A DNA stretch of 64,000 nucleotides from Lachnospiraceae bacterium YSB2008 (lineage in GTDB: Bacteria; Bacillota; Clostridia; Lachnospirales; Lachnospiraceae), in assembly GCA_000687655.1 (NCBI GenBank), contig JHWR01000004.1, positions 1-64,000 of the forward strand, read 5' to 3'. Under the pieces are notes generated by a model. The model was given only the letters and a program-made list of their open reading frames with translations. It did no database searches and had not been told where the DNA came from. The stretch's first letter is position 1. Each line of letters begins with the position of its first letter. Made by a program: the position numbers and the translations under genes. Positions 1-7,007 of the stretch are shown piece by piece.

Positions 1-219
1 CTCGAGTATAAACTGCGAGATAGAGGCAAACACTATGTAAAGATAGATAAATTCTATCCGTCAAGTCAGATATGTCATTGTTGTGGCTTCAAGAATGAAG
101 AAATAAAGAATTTTGCAATAAGAAAATGGACATGTCCAAAGTGTAAAAATGAACATGACCGTGACGTAAATGCTGCAATAAATATACGAAATGAAGGAAT
201 CAAATACTTAAGCATTTAA
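1..219 (+). CDS. tnpB: TnpB (IS200/IS605-type RNA-guided nuclease), C-terminal fragment
   Basis: Open reading frame entering from the left edge; only the last 72 residues are visible, so there is no start codon here. TnpB proteins are RNA-guided nucleases carried by IS200/IS605 and IS607 elements and are relatives of Cas12. The visible part has the family's zinc ribbon as two CxxC pairs (C25/C28 and C45/C48 of the fragment, the second as CPKC), followed by the HDRDVNAAINI segment that carries the last RuvC aspartate and the NAAxNI signature. It ends in a normal TAA. Directly downstream lies the element's right-end hairpin, so this is the 3' end of a real element, not an isolated pseudogene. 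Whether the full gene is intact, and whether a tnpA transposase accompanies it, cannot be seen. Confidence 0.9.
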   Translation, partial: LEYKLRDRGKHYVKIDKFYPSSQICHCCGFKNEEIKNFAIRKWTCPKCKNEHDRDVNAAINIRNEGIKYLSI

Positions 220-334
220 GTATAGATAGAACCGTCGGACAGACGGAGATAGCTCGTGTATGCTGTGATCGTTAGATTGCTCGAACGAGAAGCCCCCACT
301 TCTTAGCGAAGCGAAAGTGGTGGGAGTATGTCAC
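180..334 (+). ncRNA. Probable omega-RNA (reRNA) region of the IS605-type element
   Basis: In IS605-type elements the guide RNA of TnpB starts inside the 3' end of tnpB and runs through the right end of the element; its guide is taken from the flanking DNA. The stretch after the tnpB stop is rich in short complementary segments (CGTC...GACG near 231-246, CTCG...CGAG near 253-288) and ends in the right-end hairpin. The 5' boundary given is a guess. The guide would begin at about 335. Assignment rests on position and family knowledge, not on a covariance model. Confidence 0.4.
291..334 (+). mobile_element. Right end of IS200/IS605-family element
   Basis: An imperfect palindrome, CCCCCACTT (293-301) pairing with AAGTGGTGGG (315-324), is followed by AGTATGTCAC. 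This subterminal hairpin plus a short tail ending in TCAC is the usual right end of IS605-group elements, which are recognised as single-stranded hairpins by TnpA and cut just after the tail. I infer the element/host junction at about 334/335. The left end lies outside the window. Confidence 0.7.
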
Positions 335-451
335 GTCATCTTTTACGAACTGTTATATTTTATGACATAATTTGTTCATATTTATACTATATATTGTGTA
401 TAGTAAATTCCAACTCTCTCACCTCATGTTAGATAGTGTATATAGTGTCTT

Positions 452-479
452 AAACCACTCGCTTGCGAGTGGTTTTTTT
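452..479 (+). terminator. Rho-independent terminator
   Basis: Perfect 11-bp stem (AAACCACTCGC with its complement GCGAGTGGTTT) around a TT loop, followed by an uninterrupted run of seven T. It ends transcription coming from the left on the plus strand. With the mobile-element end immediately upstream, the gene it originally served may have been separated from it by the insertion. The rest of 335-616 holds no gene that I can support: an AT-rich stretch and, at 561-566, a TAAAAT that could be a -10 for pyrH with only a poor -35. Confidence 0.85.
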
Positions 480-616
480 GCGTGATAAACGTAACTGTTC
501 AGACAGAAAGGGAAAAACATCCATTTTAATAAATGTATGGAACAAACCTCCGCAATGTGATAAAATAACCGATAGGTCTGTACATCAGATCGAGTGTTAT
601 TTTGGAGGAAGAAAAA

Positions 617-1543
617 TTGAGTATTAGTGGCTATTCAAAAGGATTTGCGGATGCTGTAAATGATATGCTTCCTGACGAAAAACCTAAGATGAAGGAAGCT
701 CAGAATACTGCTCCGTCGACTGACGGCATAGAAGATATCGATTCCATTTCGGACGAGATTGATTCTATGATCGATGATACATTATCAATCAGCAAAGATA
801 TAGAGCAGGAAGTAATAGTAACAGAAAAGAAAGCCGGGGCACATAATATGAAGAGAGTATTACTTAAGCTTAGCGGTGAAGCGCTTGCAGGTGGCAAAGG
901 AACAGGTTTCTCTGAGGAAACTGTTAAAGGAGTTGCTGAGCAGGTCAGAAAGATATCCGATATGGGTATTGAACTCGGAATAGTTATAGGAGGTGGAAAC
1001 TTCTGGAGAGGTCGTACCTCAAATGACATGGACAGAGTTAAGGCTGATCAGATAGGTATGCTGGCAACAGTTATGAACTGTATTTATACTGCAGATATAT
1101 TCAGGATGAGCGGACTCAGATGTCACGTTATGACTCCATTTCTCTGTGGAAGCATGACTGAGCTCTTTGACAGGGATAAAGCTGTCAGCTATCTTGAAAA
1201 CGGAGACATAGTTTTCTTCGCAGGCGGAACAGGACATCCTTATTTCTCGACAGATATGTCAACGGTTCTTATGGCTATCGAGATAAAGGCTGAGACTATT
1301 CTCGCAGCTAAGGCTATAGACGGTGTTTATTCAGCAGATCCTAAGGTTGATCCTACTGCTGTTAAATATGATTCACTTTCCATGCAGGAGGTTGTTGAGA
1401 AGAAGCTTGGAGTTATAGATCTCGCAGCTTCAGTACTTGCCATGGAGAACAAGATGCCGATGATGCTCTTCGGACTGAATGGAGAGGATTCAATAGTAAA
1501 GGCATTATCAGGTAAATTCACAGGAACATATATTACTGTATAA
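617..1543 (+). CDS. pyrH: UMP kinase with an acidic N-terminal extension
   Basis: UMP kinase phosphorylates UMP to UDP in pyrimidine nucleotide synthesis. The amino-acid-kinase core begins at a Met encoded at 848 (MKRVLLKLSGEALAG) and shows GGGNFWRG, the uridylate-kinase segment MLATVMNC and DGVYSADPK; its length (about 231 residues) is that of ordinary PyrH. I place the start at TTG 617, because a strong GGAGG (604-608) sits 8 bases upstream, while the ATG at 848 has only a weak CGGGG. A TTG at 602 would overlap the ribosome site and is unlikely. The result is 308 residues, with a 77-residue Asp/Glu/Ser-rich extension (IEDIDSISDEIDSMIDD) of unknown role. It is followed closely by frr, as in most Firmicutes; the usual rpsB-tsf upstream genes are missing here, replaced by a mobile-element end. 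Confidence 0.95.
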   Translation: MSISGYSKGFADAVNDMLPDEKPKMKEAQNTAPSTDGIEDIDSISDEIDSMIDDTLSISKDIEQEVIVTEKKAGAHNMKRVLLKLSGEALAGGKGTGFSEETVKGVAEQVRKISDMGIELGIVIGGGNFWRGRTSNDMDRVKADQIGMLATVMNCIYTADIFRMSGLRCHVMTPFLCGSMTELFDRDKAVSYLENGDIVFFAGGTGHPYFSTDMSTVLMAIEIKAETILAAKAIDGVYSADPKVDPTAVKYDSLSMQEVVEKKLGVIDLAASVLAMENKMPMMLFGLNGEDSIVKALSGKFTGTYITV

Positions 1544-1566
1544 TAAATAATTGGGAGGACAAAGAA

Positions 1567-2109
1567 ATGATTGATTATGAAGAGAAGATGCAGAAAGCAG
1601 TAGATGCGCTTGTTTCAGACTTCGCAACTATAAGAGCAGGAAGAGCTAATCCACACATGCTTGACAAGATCAAGATTGATTATTACGGAACACCTTCAGG
1701 CCTTCAGAGTGTTGCAAATATTGCTATACCTGATGCAAGAACCATAACTATCACTCCATGGGAGGCAAAGATGGTTAAGGATATAGAGAAGGCTATACTT
1801 GCATCTGATCTTGGTATAACACCTAACAATGACGGTAAGAGCGTTATCATCAATATCCCTGAGCTTACAGAGGAAAGAAGAAAAGAACTCTCCAAGGATG
1901 TTAAGAAGAAGGGTGAAGAGGCAAAGGTTAAGATCAGAAATATCCGTCGTGAAGCAAACGATGCTGCAAAGAAGCAGGAGAAGGCTGGCGAGATTTCTGA
2001 GGATGAGCAGAAGGATCTTGAAACAAAGATTCAGAAGACTACAGATAAGTTTGTAGCTGACATCGACAGCAAGGTTGAAGCTAAGACCAAGGAACTTATG
2101 ACAGTATAA
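1567..2109 (+). CDS. frr: Ribosome recycling factor
   Basis: Together with EF-G, this protein splits the post-termination ribosome. It has 180 residues, close to the family's usual 185. Visible family features are the N-terminal FATIRAGRANPHMLDKI segment, the YYGTPSGLQSVANI stretch, and the long charged helices of the three-helix bundle (ELTEERRKEL, KVKIRNIRREANDAAKK). The ATG follows a GGGAGGA ribosome site. It lies 23 bases after pyrH and 15 before uppS, so it is almost certainly part of one transcript with them. Confidence 0.97.
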   Translation: MIDYEEKMQKAVDALVSDFATIRAGRANPHMLDKIKIDYYGTPSGLQSVANIAIPDARTITITPWEAKMVKDIEKAILASDLGITPNNDGKSVIINIPELTEERRKELSKDVKKKGEEAKVKIRNIRREANDAAKKQEKAGEISEDEQKDLETKIQKTTDKFVADIDSKVEAKTKELMTV

Positions 2110-2124
2110 TCGATTGGTGTAAGT

Positions 2125-2853
2125 ATGAAAAAAGAGATAGATGGTGAAACTTACGAAGTGCCGAGACACGTTGCAGTAATCCTTGACGGAAATGGAAGGT
2201 GGGCCAAGAAGAGGCTCATGCCGAGAAATTTCGGTCATAAGGCCGGAGCCAAGGCGGTTGAACAGGCCTGCGAGGATGTGTGGAATCTCGGTATAGAGTA
2301 TTTCACTGTATATGCATTTTCAACTGAAAACTGGAAGAGATCCGTGGAGGAGGTTACTGGTATCATGAACCTCCTTCGCGATTATCTTGTGGACTCCATC
2401 GAGCGTTCATGCAGGAATAACATGAAGGTTCATATAATAGGCGACAGGACAAGGCTGGCTCCTGATATCAATGATGCTATTGATAAGCTGGAGGATGCTA
2501 CAAAGGATAACACCGGCCTTAAGTTTACTATCGCCCTTAATTATGGTGGAAGAGATGAGATAAAAAGAGCTGTTCAGGCTATAGCCGGAGAAGTAAAGTC
2601 CGGTACTGTGGATATCGAGGATATAACTGAGGATATGATTTCCTCACACCTTGATACCAGGGATCTGCCCGATCCTGACCTTCTGATCAGGACCAGTGGT
2701 GAGATAAGAACGTCCAACTTCCTTCCATGGCAGCTGGCGTATTCTGAATTCTATTTTACGGATGTTCTGTGGCCCGATATGAAGAGAGAAGATTTTATAG
2801 ATGCTATAAGATACTACAACGGGCGTGAAAGAAGATTCGGCGGGGTTAAGTGA
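2125..2853 (+). CDS. uppS: Isoprenyl transferase (undecaprenyl diphosphate synthase)
   Basis: A cis-prenyltransferase that extends farnesyl diphosphate with isopentenyl diphosphate to C55 undecaprenyl diphosphate, the lipid carrier for peptidoglycan and other wall polymers. It has 242 residues. The first catalytic motif HVAVILDGNGRWA, with its essential Asp, is near residue 20. The NYGGRDEI motif and the C-terminal RTSGEIRTSNFLPWQ and SEFYF motifs are intact. The ribosome site is weak (GGTGTAAG). Its substrate can be made by ispA, also in this window. Confidence 0.96.
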   Translation: MKKEIDGETYEVPRHVAVILDGNGRWAKKRLMPRNFGHKAGAKAVEQACEDVWNLGIEYFTVYAFSTENWKRSVEEVTGIMNLLRDYLVDSIERSCRNNMKVHIIGDRTRLAPDINDAIDKLEDATKDNTGLKFTIALNYGGRDEIKRAVQAIAGEVKSGTVDIEDITEDMISSHLDTRDLPDPDLLIRTSGEIRTSNFLPWQLAYSEFYFTDVLWPDMKREDFIDAIRYYNGRERRFGGVK

Positions 2854-3659
2854 TGCAAAAGAGGATTATAAGCGGAATAGTCATTGTTATTGTTTCGTGT
2901 ATTGTTTTATATTTTGGAGGATATGTGACCGGTGCAGTGATGCTCGGTCTTTCTCTCATCGGAGAGTTTGAACTCATGAGAGTGTATCAGCTTGAAAAGA
3001 GTGAGATGGGATGGCTGGTATATATTTCCACAGTTCTTTATTATGTACTTCTGATGTTTGCAGACAGAAGTCTTATCCTTCCATTTATGATCATATTCCT
3101 GCTTCTCGTGCTTGCAATGTATGTAATTACATTTCCTAAGTTCACGGATCACGAGATGCAGCATACATTTCTGGCATTCTTTTATGTTGCCGTGATGCTT
3201 TCATATGTGTATCAGCTGAGGCAGATGAAGAACGGCCTTATACTTGTTCTCCTCATTGCCATATGTTCATGGGGAAATGACACGCTCGCGTATTTTACAG
3301 GTGTGACTATAGGTAAACACAAGATGTCACCTAAGCTTTCACCGAAGAAGAGTGTAGAGGGACTTATAGGTGGTATCGTAGGAGCCGGACTTCTTGGAGG
3401 ACTTTTCGGACTGCTCTTCGGAAGAAAGTTTGTTCCTAACCATTATGTACTCTGGTTTGTTCTTATAGGTGCAGTCGGAGCTATTCCGGCAGTCATCGGA
3501 GATCTGACCGCTTCTGCAATAAAGAGAAACAATAAGATTAAGGATTACGGAAAACTTATACCGGGACACGGTGGGGTTCTGGACAGATTCGACAGCGTTA
3601 TTTTCGTTGCACCGATAATTTACTACTTGGTTTACGCTATAATTCAAAGGTATATGTAA
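2853..3659 (+). CDS. cdsA: Phosphatidate cytidylyltransferase (CDP-diglyceride synthase)
   Basis: An integral membrane enzyme that makes CDP-diacylglycerol from phosphatidic acid and CTP, the branch point of phospholipid synthesis. It is about 268 residues with many hydrophobic segments. The C-terminal family signature is complete: SAIKRNNKIKDYG followed by GHGGVLDRFD. The ATG used overlaps the uppS stop (TGATG); a GTG three bases earlier is also possible. The stop is directly followed by the dxr start. Confidence 0.95.
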   Translation: MQKRIISGIVIVIVSCIVLYFGGYVTGAVMLGLSLIGEFELMRVYQLEKSEMGWLVYISTVLYYVLLMFADRSLILPFMIIFLLLVLAMYVITFPKFTDHEMQHTFLAFFYVAVMLSYVYQLRQMKNGLILVLLIAICSWGNDTLAYFTGVTIGKHKMSPKLSPKKSVEGLIGGIVGAGLLGGLFGLLFGRKFVPNHYVLWFVLIGAVGAIPAVIGDLTASAIKRNNKIKDYGKLIPGHGGVLDRFDSVIFVAPIIYYLVYAIIQRYM

Positions 3660-4811
3660 ATGAAAAAGATTTCTATAATCGGCTCGACAGGGTCAATAGG
3701 AACTCAGACTCTGGAGGTTGTCCGTACAAATAAAGATATAGAGGTTGCAGCGCTTGCAGCGGGGACAAATGTATCGCTCCTGGAAGAACAGGTCAGAGAG
3801 TTCAGACCGCGTATCATTTCCATAGGAGATGAAACACTGGCAGAGGACCTGAGGCAGAGGCTCTCTGATATACCGGATTATAAATACGAATTGTTCTTCG
3901 GTATGGATGGGCTTAAAGCAGTAGCAACTGCTGAAGAAGCAGATATGGTTGTTACTGCCATAGTCGGAATGATAGGTGTTGAACCTACCATAGCTGCAAT
4001 AAACGCCGGGAAAGATATAGCGCTGGCAAATAAGGAGACTCTTGTCACTGCGGGAAGCATTGTAATGAATCTTGCAAAAGAGAAAGGAGTCAGTATCCTT
4101 CCTGTAGACAGTGAGCATTCAGCTATATTCCAGTCATTGCAGGGTAATTCCATGAATCCTGTAAGCAGGATACTTCTTACAGCTTCAGGCGGTCCTTTCA
4201 GAGGAAGGAAGAAGGAAGAACTCATTGATGTGACTGTTGAACAGGCACTGAATCATCCTAACTGGTCAATGGGTCCGAAGATAACCATAGACAGTGCGAC
4301 CATGGTGAATAAAGGACTTGAGGTTATAGAGGCAAAATGGCTCTTTGATGTTGATCCTTCGCAGATAGAGGTTCTGATTCAGCCTAAGAGTATCATTCAT
4401 TCAGCGGTTGAATATGCTGACGGAGCTATAATAGCTCAGCTCGGAACACCGGATATGAAGCTTCCAATACAGTATGCCCTGTATTATCCTGAGAGAAGAT
4501 TCCTTCCGGGCGAGCGACTTGATTTTACAAAGATAAAAGACATAGAGATAGAAATACCAGACCGCGATACATTTAAAGGCCTTGATTTCGCATATGAATC
4601 TCTCAGAAGAGGCGGTACAATGCCGGCAGTAATGAACGCAGCAAATGAATATGCAGTTGCAGAATTCCTTGCCGGAAAGATACGGTTCCTTGATATTTAT
4701 GCACTCATAGAATATGCCATGACTCACGCTGAGATAATCGATAATCCGAGCGTGGAGGATATAGTTGGTGTAATGCCTTATGTTAAGGATATGCTCGGCA
4801 GTATCAGGTAA
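3660..4811 (+). CDS. dxr: 1-deoxy-D-xylulose 5-phosphate reductoisomerase
   Basis: Second step of the MEP isoprenoid pathway: NADPH-dependent rearrangement and reduction of DXP to 2-C-methylerythritol 4-phosphate. It has 383 residues. The N-terminal NADPH-binding GSTGSIGTQTLEVV, the ALANKETLV segment, the metal-site DSEHSAIFQ and the substrate-loop region around HPNWSMGPKITIDSATM are all present. The start codon immediately follows the cdsA stop, so translational coupling is likely. Confidence 0.97.
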   Translation: MKKISIIGSTGSIGTQTLEVVRTNKDIEVAALAAGTNVSLLEEQVREFRPRIISIGDETLAEDLRQRLSDIPDYKYELFFGMDGLKAVATAEEADMVVTAIVGMIGVEPTIAAINAGKDIALANKETLVTAGSIVMNLAKEKGVSILPVDSEHSAIFQSLQGNSMNPVSRILLTASGGPFRGRKKEELIDVTVEQALNHPNWSMGPKITIDSATMVNKGLEVIEAKWLFDVDPSQIEVLIQPKSIIHSAVEYADGAIIAQLGTPDMKLPIQYALYYPERRFLPGERLDFTKIKDIEIEIPDRDTFKGLDFAYESLRRGGTMPAVMNAANEYAVAEFLAGKIRFLDIYALIEYAMTHAEIIDNPSVEDIVGVMPYVKDMLGSIR

Positions 4812-4851
4812 TATAGCCGGCAGTTATAGAATTATTAGTTACAGGTGATAT

Positions 4852-5910
4852 ATGGTTAAGATCATATCAATTATTCTGGTCTTCGGACTGATAGTGTTCG
4901 TCCATGAATTCGGACATTTCATAGTTGCAAGACTGAATAAGGTTAAAGTAAATGAATTTTCAATAGGCATGGGTCCTGCTATATCGACCTTTGGGAAGGG
5001 AGAGACTAAATATGCTCTTCGAATGTTTCCGATAGGCGGATACTGTATGATGGAAGGACAGCTGGAAGAATCAGAGGATCCGAATGCCTTCAGTAACAAG
5101 AAACCATGGCAGAGACTTGCGATACTTTTCGCAGGCCCTTGCTTTAATTTTATATTGGCTTTTGTACTTGCTATAGTAGTATGCCACTATTCATATATTG
5201 ACCCTCCGACAATTCTGGAGGTTGAGAAGGACAGTGCAGCATATGAAGCAGGAATTCAGCCGGGAGATACCATAACACATCTTAATGGTGACAGAATTTA
5301 CAATTTCCGTGAGATATCTCTCTTCAGGATGATGGCTGATCCAACGAAGCCTGTTGAAGTAACTATCGACAGAAATGGTGAGGTTGTTCAGACTACTGTG
5401 CTGATGAAGTATGACGAGAAATCAGGAAGTTATATGTTCGGCATCAGAAGCGACTCAAAACTCTCAGAGAGCTTTTCTGAGGAAGTGTATTATGGTGCAC
5501 TTGAAGTAAGACTGCAGATCAAGTCAGTATTTATGACTCTCGGATCAATGTTCAGAGGAAAGTTCAATAAGGATGATCTGTCCGGACCTGTCGGAATAGC
5601 AAATATGATGAGCGACGTTATAGATGAGGCAGAGGATGCAGCGGAAGAGTCAGGAAGCGGTTTCGGACTTGTACTTCTGAATATAGTTAACTTCGTAGTT
5701 CTTCTGTCGGCAAATCTTGGTGTAATGAATCTTCTTCCGATACCGGCACTTGACGGTGGAAGAATACTTCTTGTTATGTTTGAAGCAGTAACAAGAAAGA
5801 AGGTGCCTGCAGATAAGGAACTTATCATAACAGGTATAGGAGCGGCTATACTTATAGTTTTAATGATATTTGTGCTCTTCAATGACATCGGCAAGGTTAT
5901 GGGAAAATAG
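4852..5910 (+). CDS. rseP: RIP metalloprotease, site-2 protease family
   Basis: A membrane-embedded zinc protease that cuts transmembrane regulators (RseP/RasP/YluC family). It has 352 residues. The zinc motif H18-E-F-G-H22 lies in the first membrane segment, a PDZ-like domain spans roughly residues 120-195 (VEKDSAAYEAGIQPGD), and the third-ligand motif NLLPIPALDGGR is near residues 295-306, followed by the last membrane helix. It shares this place between dxr and ispG with many Firmicutes. Its substrate is not evident from the window. Confidence 0.95.
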   Translation: MVKIISIILVFGLIVFVHEFGHFIVARLNKVKVNEFSIGMGPAISTFGKGETKYALRMFPIGGYCMMEGQLEESEDPNAFSNKKPWQRLAILFAGPCFNFILAFVLAIVVCHYSYIDPPTILEVEKDSAAYEAGIQPGDTITHLNGDRIYNFREISLFRMMADPTKPVEVTIDRNGEVVQTTVLMKYDEKSGSYMFGIRSDSKLSESFSEEVYYGALEVRLQIKSVFMTLGSMFRGKFNKDDLSGPVGIANMMSDVIDEAEDAAEESGSGFGLVLLNIVNFVVLLSANLGVMNLLPIPALDGGRILLVMFEAVTRKKVPADKELIITGIGAAILIVLMIFVLFNDIGKVMGK

Positions 5911-5945
5911 CTTACATTTGATGAGTTATCTTTGAGGTATATGAT

Positions 5946-7007
5946 ATGTTTACAAGAGAAAATACTCGTAAAGTAAATATAGGCGGAGTAACTATTGGCG
6001 GCGGAAGTCCGATAGCTATACAGTCAATGACAAATACTGAGACTTCCGATGTGGAAGCTACAGTAGCTCAGATACTTGAACTTGAGAAGGCAGGCTGTGA
6101 TATCATCAGATCTACTGCAAATACGGAAGAGGCTGCCAAGGCTTTCGATAAGATCAAAGAGAGGATTCATATACCTATAGTTGCTGATGTCCATTTTGAT
6201 TACAGAATGGCTGTTCTTGCCATGGAGCATGGAGCAGATAAGATTCGCATCAATCCCGGAAATATCGGCGGAGAAGATAAACTGAAAATTGTCGTTGAAG
6301 AAGCAAAGAAGAGAAATGTACCGATAAGAGTCGGCGTCAACAGTGGTTCACTGGAAAAGCAGTTCCTTGAGAAGTACGGTCATGTTACTGCTGAAGGAAT
6401 AGTTGAGAGTGCCATGGATAAGGTTCAGATGATAGAGAGGCTGGACTATGACAACATAGTTATAAGCATTAAGTCATCTGATGTCATGATGTGCCTTAAG
6501 ACCCATCAGCTGATCTCACAGATCACAGATCATCCGCTTCATGTAGGAATAACAGAAGCAGGAGCCATATACAGCGGAAATATCAAATCCAGCATCGGGC
6601 TTGGACTTATACTGAATGAGGGAATAGGTGACACTATAAGGGTTTCTCTCACAGGTGATCCTGTTCAGGAGATAAGAACTGCAAAGCTCATACTTAAGAC
6701 TCTCGGTCTGCGCACCGGAGGAATTAATCTTGTTTCATGTCCTACATGCGGACGTACAAAGATTGATATGATAAGCCTTGCAAACAGCGTTGAAAAGCTG
6801 ATAGAGGACTATGAGCATCTTGATATTACAGTCGCTGTAATGGGATGTGTTGTAAATGGACCGGGCGAAGCAAGAGAAGCTGATATCGGAGTTGCAGGAG
6901 GAGTCGGAGAAGGACTCCTGTTTAAGAAGGGTGAGATTGTCAAGAAAGTTAAAGAGGATGAAATACTTTCTGAACTTAAGAAAGAGTTGGATAACTGGGG
7001 TAATTAA
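5946..7007 (+). CDS. ispG: 4-hydroxy-3-methylbut-2-en-1-yl diphosphate synthase (IspG/GcpE)
   Basis: An iron-sulfur enzyme of the MEP pathway that reduces ME-cPP to HMBPP. It has 353 residues, the short bacterial form. The three cluster ligands are visible: C265 and C268 in CPTCGR, and C301 in GCVVNGPGEA, with the conserved Glu of the GPGEA motif. The N-terminal TIM barrel carries SMTNT and DVHFDYR. The stop is directly followed by the polC ATG. Confidence 0.97.
   Translation: MFTRENTRKVNIGGVTIGGGSPIAIQSMTNTETSDVEATVAQILELEKAGCDIIRSTANTEEAAKAFDKIKERIHIPIVADVHFDYRMAVLAMEHGADKIRINPGNIGGEDKLKIVVEEAKKRNVPIRVGVNSGSLEKQFLEKYGHVTAEGIVESAMDKVQMIERLDYDNIVISIKSSDVMMCLKTHQLISQITDHPLHVGITEAGAIYSGNIKSSIGLGLILNEGIGDTIRVSLTGDPVQEIRTAKLILKTLGLRTGGINLVSCPTCGRTKIDMISLANSVEKLIEDYEHLDITVAVMGCVVNGPGEAREADIGVAGGVGEGLLFKKGEIVKKVKEDEILSELKKELDNWGN

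Noticed and set aside
602-616. TTG start for pyrH 15 bases before the chosen one
   Set aside because: It overlaps the GGAGG ribosome site that serves the TTG at 617, and has no site of its own.
1696-2238. 180-residue minus-strand frame over frr and uppS
   Set aside because: No ribosome site, rich in Cys, Leu and Ser as shadow frames are, and lies opposite two well-recognised genes.
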